Under the pieces are notes generated by a model. The model was not told the DNA's origin. It saw only the letters and a list, made by a program, of their open reading frames with translations, and did no database searches. Positions 6,438-10,573 of a stretch of 10,573 bases of DNA are shown here, one piece after another. The position numbers were made by a program, and so were the translations under genes. This DNA comes from Betaproteobacteria bacterium (GTDB lineage: Bacteria > Pseudomonadota > Gammaproteobacteria > Burkholderiales > Eutrophovitaceae): positions 1-10,573 of the forward strand of contig QXZO01000157.1 in assembly GCA_009886305.1 (NCBI GenBank). The letters run 5' to 3'. Position 1 is the first letter of the stretch. Every line of letters begins with the position of its first letter.

Positions 6438-7715
6438 ATGGATGATGTTTCCATTCAAACACTGATTATTCTCTTTTTAATTCTCATCGTCGTGTCCGGC
6501 TTCTTCTCAATATCTGAGACAAGTATGATGGCGTTGAATAAATATCAACTACGACACTTGGCCAAAAAGAAACATCGCGGTGCAAAAAAAACTCTGAATT
6601 TGTTAGGACAAACCGATCGGCTACTGGGGTCAATTCTCCTAGGTAACAATCTGTCAAATACTGCAGCTGCTGCACTAGTTACAGCCATCACATTCAAATT
6701 ACTCGGGGAGAGCGAGCTATCCCTAACTATCGCGACACTCATTGTGACAGTAGCCCTTCTGATATTTAGCGAAATCACTCCTAAAATTATAGGGGCAAGT
6801 TTTCCTGAAAAAATTGCATTACCGGCGAGCTATGTTCTTGAACCTTTAATGCGATTAATGCATCCGTTTGTGTTAGTGGCTAATAGTATTGTAAAGGTCA
6901 TATTATGGTTTCTGCGAATCAAACCAATATCCGGAAATCAAGCATCTCAATTAAGTCAGGAGGAACTCCGTACGCTCGTGCTAGAGGGAGGTAACTATTT
7001 GCCCAGGAAACATCAAAGTATGCTCGCCAACTTGTTTGACCTACAAGCCATAACAGTTGAAGACCTTATGGTCCCAAGAAACAAGATTGAGGCTATTGAA
7101 TTAAATTCACCAATCGAAGAAATTAGGTCTGAGATAATAACTTCAAACCATACACGCTTACCGGTCTTTAAAGATAATCCTGACGAAATAGTAGGGGTCA
7201 TACATCTTCGTAAATTATTAAACGTCTCCGAAGACAACCAAATCACAATGGAGTCAATTAAGCAGATACTCAAGGATCCATATTACATCCCTAAAGATAC
7301 CAACTTATTAGCACAACTCCAAAATTTTCAAGAACGCCAAGAACGGATGGCTTACATCGTTGATGAGTATGGAGACCTCATGGGATTGATTACCATTGAG
7401 GATATTATTGAAGAAATCGTGGGCGAATTTACGACTCAATCTCCTTTATTTACATCTTCGGCAAAACAAATGAGAGACGGCAGTTTAGTACTTGATGGCG
7501 CCATGACGCTCCGAGACCTAAATAGAGACTTTCAGCTTGAATTTCCCCTCGATGGCGCAAAGACATTAAATGGCCTCATACTCGACCACCTTCAGCAAAT
7601 ACCGGAAACAGGAATTTCAATACAAATTTCAGATTACTACCTAGAGATTTTGCAAACAAAAGATAAGTCAGTGAAATCAGTCAAGCTAATCTCGCGTAAA
7701 TTGGAGAAACAATGA
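6438..7715 (+). CDS. CNNM/CorC-HlyC family membrane protein with CBS pair (YfjD/CorE type)
   Basis: Integral membrane protein of the CNNM (DUF21)-CBS family, implicated in Mg2+/Co2+ transport or resistance; the E. coli counterpart at this locus is YfjD (CorE). The N-terminal DUF21 domain (about 1-190) has the diagnostic SISETSMMALN (24-34), LGNNLSNTAA (68-77) and FSEITPK (110-116), which line the ion site in studied homologues. Two CBS repeats follow (about 208-265 and 272-330; VEDLMVPR at 207-214, VDEYGDLMGLITIEDI at 308-323), likely binding a nucleotide. The C-terminal CorC_HlyC domain spans about 342-422. Length 425 is normal. An AGG lies 8 bases before the ATG. The stop overlaps the coaE start by 4 bases (ATGA), so the two are translationally coupled. 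Confidence 0.92.
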   Translation: MDDVSIQTLIILFLILIVVSGFFSISETSMMALNKYQLRHLAKKKHRGAKKTLNLLGQTDRLLGSILLGNNLSNTAAAALVTAITFKLLGESELSLTIATLIVTVALLIFSEITPKIIGASFPEKIALPASYVLEPLMRLMHPFVLVANSIVKVILWFLRIKPISGNQASQLSQEELRTLVLEGGNYLPRKHQSMLANLFDLQAITVEDLMVPRNKIEAIELNSPIEEIRSEIITSNHTRLPVFKDNPDEIVGVIHLRKLLNVSEDNQITMESIKQILKDPYYIPKDTNLLAQLQNFQERQERMAYIVDEYGDLMGLITIEDIIEEIVGEFTTQSPLFTSSAKQMRDGSLVLDGAMTLRDLNRDFQLEFPLDGAKTLNGLILDHLQQIPETGISIQISDYYLEILQTKDKSVKSVKLISRKLEKQ

Positions 7716-8350
7716 TTGAAAAATTGATTGTCGGATTAACGGGTGGGATCGGGTCAGGAAAAAGTGCGGCCTCAGAGGCCTTTGAGGGCTTGGGTGTTCG
7801 CGTCATAGATACTGACAAAATTTCTCATTTACTAACTCGTATTAATTCGGATTGTTTAAAAATAATTGCTGATACCTTCGGATCAAATATTCTAGAAAAA
7901 GGCCAACTGAACAGAGTAAAACTTCGAGAGATAATATTTGCCGATGACGCAGCCCGAAAAAAATTAGAGAGTATTCTTCATCCAAGAATCCGTCAAAAAG
8001 TAGAAGAAGCTCTAAGCGATACAAATGGGCCTTATACTATTGTAGTTGTACCGTTGCTCGTTGAAAAAGAGCCATACGAATTTATCAATCGAGTATTGGT
8101 AGTAGATTGCGATGAAAAAACACAAATCAACCGAGTAAAAAAACGTAATAATCTGAGCGAGAGTGAAGTGAGAGATATCCTGCGCACACAGGCCACACGG
8201 AAAAACCGTTTGGCCGTAGCCAATGACATAATTCAAAACTGTGGCTCCATATCCGCACTGCTAGAACAAGTACACCTTTTGCATGAAAAATATATTCGCA
8301 TATCGTCAGAGTTAAACGATGCTAAGAATAGAGGAAACACATCAAAATGA
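7712..8350 (+). CDS. coaE: Dephospho-CoA kinase
   Basis: Last enzyme of coenzyme A synthesis: ATP phosphorylates the 3'-OH of dephospho-CoA in the cytosol. The 212-residue product begins with the P-loop GLTGGIGSGKS (8-18), then VIDTDKISH (31-39; the conserved Asp-x-Asp), the LHPRIR segment (89-94), VVVPLLVE (111-118) and VVDCDEKTQINRVKKR (130-145). It ends with the adenine-side ANDIIQNCG (170-178), all typical of CoaE. The C-terminal tail after about 190 is variable in the family. The ATG overlaps the corC-like stop by 4 bases and its own stop overlaps yacG by 4 bases, indicating a tightly coupled operon. In many proteobacteria zapD lies between coaE and yacG; here it is absent. Confidence 0.96.
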   Translation: MIEKLIVGLTGGIGSGKSAASEAFEGLGVRVIDTDKISHLLTRINSDCLKIIADTFGSNILEKGQLNRVKLREIIFADDAARKKLESILHPRIRQKVEEALSDTNGPYTIVVVPLLVEKEPYEFINRVLVVDCDEKTQINRVKKRNNLSESEVRDILRTQATRKNRLAVANDIIQNCGSISALLEQVHLLHEKYIRISSELNDAKNRGNTSK

Positions 8351-8523
8351 AAGAAAAAATTGTGACATGCCCCCATTGTGGTAACTCGGTAAAATGGCAA
8401 GAAGAGTCACGATTTCGTCCTTTTTGTTCAGAGAGATGCAAACTCATCGACACAGGGAACTGGGTAATGGGCAACTACAGTGTCTCGGTTGAAGATGACG
8501 TTAGCGATGAAAACTTAAATTGA
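8347..8523 (+). CDS. yacG: DNA gyrase inhibitor YacG (zinc-ribbon protein)
   Basis: Small zinc-binding protein of 58 residues. The E. coli homologue binds the GyrB C-terminal region and blocks DNA binding by gyrase. Four Cys ligands are present as CPHC (8-11) and CSERC (27-31). Family-typical flanks are RFRPFCSERCKLIDTGNW (22-39), close to E. coli FRPFCSKRCQLIDLGEW. A short acidic tail (VEDDVSDE) ends the protein, as in the family. The ATG overlaps the coaE stop (ATGA at 8347-8350), so translation is coupled. The gene converges on the Nudix-ThiE gene with only 8 bases between stop codons, and no bidirectional terminator is evident. Confidence 0.93.
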   Translation: MKEKIVTCPHCGNSVKWQEESRFRPFCSERCKLIDTGNWVMGNYSVSVEDDVSDENLN

Positions 8524-8531
8524 GTGAGCAT

Positions 8532-9455
8532 TTACCAAGCCCCGCGCATCATCGCGGCCCCAACGGCGCCATGGACCCAAGCATCTTGCAAATCACCTTC
8601 AGATAGTCCTCCCAAAGCGTAGACAGGCGTCTTAACTCCATCAATCAATGTATTAAAATTTTTCCATCCCAGAGGAACTCCTTCTGGATGAGAGTTAGTC
8701 ACTTTCACTGGACTGAGGACTGCGAAATCCAGTTCTAATTCATCGACTATCGCCAAATCAGCCTTGTCATGGCAAGACCCTGCGCATAAATTGAAATCAG
8801 GACGTTTGGTTATATTTTTAAGTTGAGTGGAGTTTAAGTGGATCCCATCCACCCCCAGTTTATCGCAGATATCAATGTGACTATTGAGCAAAACTTTGCT
8901 ACCACTAGAGCGGCAGACACGCAATACCTCTGTCGTGAAGGCCTCTAAATCACTTATCGATAAATGCTTTTCCCGAATTTGAATATATTGAGGAGCTTGG
9001 CTAACTGCATTCGAAAGGCGTTGAAAAAACCTATCCTGTCCTAAATCTGCTAAATTGGTGATTAAGTAACGGTCAGGCAAATGCAACGACTTTAATATCG
9101 GTATGTTTGGTTCTAAGATTGGCGCCACTTCCAAAGCTTGTAATTTTTGCCAGTGTAATTCTTGACCTTCTAACGATTTAATTTCGCCTGTCCAATGGCT
9201 GACCTTGAAAAACTCGATATTAACTTCTCCATGTGGATATCGGAATTTCTTTCGAATCCAAGACTGCATTTTTTGTGGAGTAATCCCAAGCTCTTCCTCT
9301 AACTCTCTGGCCAAAGCCTTAGATGCAGACTCATATTTTTCAACTTTACCACCCGGGAACTCCCAAAATCCCTCGTAAATCTTTCCAGAAGGTCGGCGTG
9401 CTAACAAAAAATGCCCGTCAGAGTCAAAAATTATACCGGCTACAACTTGAATCAT
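8532..9455 (-). CDS. Nudix (MutT-type) hydrolase fused to a ThiE-like domain
   Basis: Two-domain protein of 307 residues. The N-terminal Nudix domain (about 1-125) carries an exact Nudix box at 36-58 (G36, E42, R50-E51, E54-E55, G57), preceded by the MutT-like EGFWEFPGGK (28-37). Hydrolysis of 8-oxo-dGTP to prevent mutation is the likely role. The C-terminal half (about 128-307) is a thiamine-phosphate-synthase-like barrel with QIREK (159-163), GSCHD (226-230), SPVKVTNSHP (248-257) and ALGGL (280-284). Residues for catalysis appear lost (see findings). The ATG at 9455 is preferred because AGGTGA precedes it by 5 bases; a GTG at 9464 would overlap the upstream stop. This fusion is known from gamma- and betaproteobacteria, often annotated as MutT. 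It follows the DUF815 gene closely. Confidence 0.9.
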   Translation of the reverse strand: MIQVVAGIIFDSDGHFLLARRPSGKIYEGFWEFPGGKVEKYESASKALARELEEELGITPQKMQSWIRKKFRYPHGEVNIEFFKVSHWTGEIKSLEGQELHWQKLQALEVAPILEPNIPILKSLHLPDRYLITNLADLGQDRFFQRLSNAVSQAPQYIQIREKHLSISDLEAFTTEVLRVCRSSGSKVLLNSHIDICDKLGVDGIHLNSTQLKNITKRPDFNLCAGSCHDKADLAIVDELELDFAVLSPVKVTNSHPEGVPLGWKNFNTLIDGVKTPVYALGGLSEGDLQDAWVHGAVGAAMMRGAW

Positions 9456-9460
9456 TACTC

Positions 9461-10357
9461 TCACCTACCGTTGGTTTTCCTCATCTCTTTTAATTTTCTG
9501 GACCCAACTTCATTTTTAGCAAATTGATAAGCCACACGTCCGCTTCTCGATCCACGCTCTAGCGCCCATTGCAATGAGCGCCTAATCACCTTTTCATCAG
9601 CATGATAAATATCGTTCGACAACGTTTTTACCCAATAACTGGCAATTTTTATGTACTCATCTTGGGTAAATCCGTCAAAATGGACCCAGACCCCAAAACG
9701 TTCTGATAGTGATATTTTCTCTTCAACGTTTTCACCCGCGTGAATTTCCTCTCCCTTGTACGTCGACTCTAAATTTTCTGACATGTACTCAGGCAAAAGA
9801 TGTCTACGGTTAGAGGTTGCATAAATGAGGATATTTTCTGACTTTGTAGCGACCGATCCATCAAGCGCGACCTTAAGAGTTTTATATCCGTCGTCGTCAG
9901 AACCAAAAGACAAATCGTCACAAAATATGATGAACCGATGTGAATCCTTGGATACTAAGTCAATAATTTGAGGTAACTGATATAAATGAGCCTTATCTAC
10001 TTCAATCAGTCGTAGACCTTTTTTGGCGTATTTATTAAGCAAAGCCTTAACCAATGAAGACTTCCCCGTACCTTTTGATCCCGTCAATAAAACATTATTC
10101 GACGGCAATCCAGCGATGAATTGTCGAGTATTCATCTCTACTAATTTAATTTGATCGTCAATCGCAGACAAATCTCTAATGTGTATAGGGTCAGACATTT
10201 CTACTGGTTGTAAAAATCCTCGCTCGTTGTAAAAACGCCAACGAGATGCAACGACTTTTTCCCAATCAATAATATGCTCTGCTCGTTCGGGTAAGTAGGA
10301 CTCTAGTCGCTGAAGCAGCGACTCGGTCCGCTCCAAAACGCTTTCCCAATCAGACAC
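9461..10357 (-). CDS. AAA+ ATPase of the DUF815 family, function unknown
   Basis: Predicted cytosolic P-loop ATPase of 298 residues with no established function. Walker A is GSKGTGKSS (93-101), Walker B FIIFCDDLSF (142-151), sensor 1 IYATSNRRHLLPE (178-190), a likely arginine finger SLSERFG (216-222) and a sensor-2 region GSRSGRVAYQF (269-279). About 85 residues precede the ATPase core, with a predicted helical N-terminus. The start is GTG at 10357, preceded by AGGAG at 6-base spacing; that ribosome-binding site lies in the last codons of argJ. It starts 2 bases after the argJ stop and ends just before the Nudix-ThiE start, so the three genes are probably one transcript. DUF815 proteins commonly lie beside argJ in Betaproteobacteria, as far as I recall. 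Confidence 0.88.
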   Translation of the reverse strand: MSDWESVLERTESLLQRLESYLPERAEHIIDWEKVVASRWRFYNERGFLQPVEMSDPIHIRDLSAIDDQIKLVEMNTRQFIAGLPSNNVLLTGSKGTGKSSLVKALLNKYAKKGLRLIEVDKAHLYQLPQIIDLVSKDSHRFIIFCDDLSFGSDDDGYKTLKVALDGSVATKSENILIYATSNRRHLLPEYMSENLESTYKGEEIHAGENVEEKISLSERFGVWVHFDGFTQDEYIKIASYWVKTLSNDIYHADEKVIRRSLQWALERGSRSGRVAYQFAKNEVGSRKLKEMRKTNGR

Positions 10358-10359
10358 TT

Positions 10360-10573
10360 CTAACTCCTATATTCAGCATTAATCTTGATGTAGTCGTGCG
10401 ATAGGTCACAGGTCCAAATGGTCACTGAATCTTTTCCTCGATTCAGTTTTATTGTAACGACAATATTGTTTGCTTCCATTAATGGCTTAACATCAATCTC
10501 TCGATAATTAGGGGCCGCTCCGCCATTCTGCGCAACTAAAATATCGCCTATTTCTATTTCGATTTTCGTTACG
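10360..10573 (-). CDS. argJ: Arginine biosynthesis bifunctional protein ArgJ (partial, C-terminal 70 residues)
   Basis: Ornithine acetyltransferase / N-acetylglutamate synthase of arginine synthesis. Only the last 70 codons are in the window, on the minus strand, ending at TAG 10360-10362. The translation includes GDILVAQNGG, an EANNIVVTIKLNRG segment and the C-terminus WTCDLSHDYIKINAEYRS, which is diagnostic for ArgJ (the family ends in TCDLSxDYVxINADY). The self-cleavage Thr and most of the catalytic region lie upstream, outside the window. The stop is 2 bases before the DUF815 GTG start, and the ribosome-binding site for that gene is embedded here. Confidence 0.92.
   Translation of the reverse strand, partial: VTKIEIEIGDILVAQNGGAAPNYREIDVKPLMEANNIVVTIKLNRGKDSVTIWTCDLSHDYIKINAEYRS

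Noticed and set aside
8542..8557. Small hairpin CCGCG-CATCAT-CGCGG near the convergent yacG and Nudix-ThiE ends
   Set aside because: It has a 5-bp stem, lies inside the coding end of the Nudix-ThiE gene and has no T-tract on either side, so it is not supported as a terminator.
1..10573. Mobile element, CRISPR array, tRNA, rRNA or defence system
   Set aside because: I saw no transposase or integrase other than the housekeeping XerD, no repeat-spacer pattern and no RNA gene signature; nearly all bases are explained by recognisable conserved genes.

Overview
The window is a housekeeping region of a bacterial chromosome, most likely from a betaproteobacterium or a close relative. The evidence is gene order: rpsP-rimM-trmD-rplS next to ffh, ypjD-like and corC-like genes as in E. 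coli; coaE next to yacG; and argJ followed by a DUF815 ATPase and a Nudix-ThiE fusion, an arrangement I associate with Betaproteobacteria. Base composition is moderate (somewhat under half G+C by eye) and the genes are tightly packed. I see no insertion sequence, phage gene, CRISPR array, rRNA or tRNA. The longest non-coding stretch is about 130 bases.

Layout. Positions 1-1120, minus strand: xerD (C-terminus cut by the window edge) preceded by ogt, 4 bases apart. Positions 1157-1183: a strong hairpin terminator closing the ribosomal-protein/tRNA-modification operon. Positions 1216-3261, minus strand: rpsP-rimM-trmD-rplS, with a likely promoter before rpsP and a possible second one before rplS. 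Positions 3302-5463, minus strand: a secreted alpha/beta hydrolase downstream of ffh. Positions 5464-5536: a short divergent promoter region. Positions 5537-8523, plus strand: ypjD/ccsA-like membrane protein, corC-like transporter, coaE and yacG, the last three joined by 4-base stop/start overlaps. Positions 8532-10573, minus strand: Nudix-ThiE fusion, DUF815 AAA+ ATPase and the 3' end of argJ, converging on yacG.

Themes. The central block serves translation and protein targeting: S16, L19, 16S maturation factor RimM, tRNA m1G37 methyltransferase TrmD and the SRP GTPase Ffh. The flanks serve genome maintenance (XerD chromosome-dimer resolution, Ogt alkylation repair, MutT-type nucleotide sanitation, YacG gyrase inhibition) and metabolism (CoaE, ArgJ). 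yacG (8347-8523) is real although only 58 residues long, and the two edge fragments (xerD, argJ) are clear from their translations.

I found no convincing undescribed system. The points most worth a second look are the apparently catalytically dead ThiE half of the Nudix fusion, the loss of zapD from between coaE and yacG, the divergent ffh/ypjD starts without Shine-Dalgarno sequences (with a CCTCC motif where one would sit for ffh), the uncharacterised DUF815 ATPase, and the unclassified secreted hydrolase.
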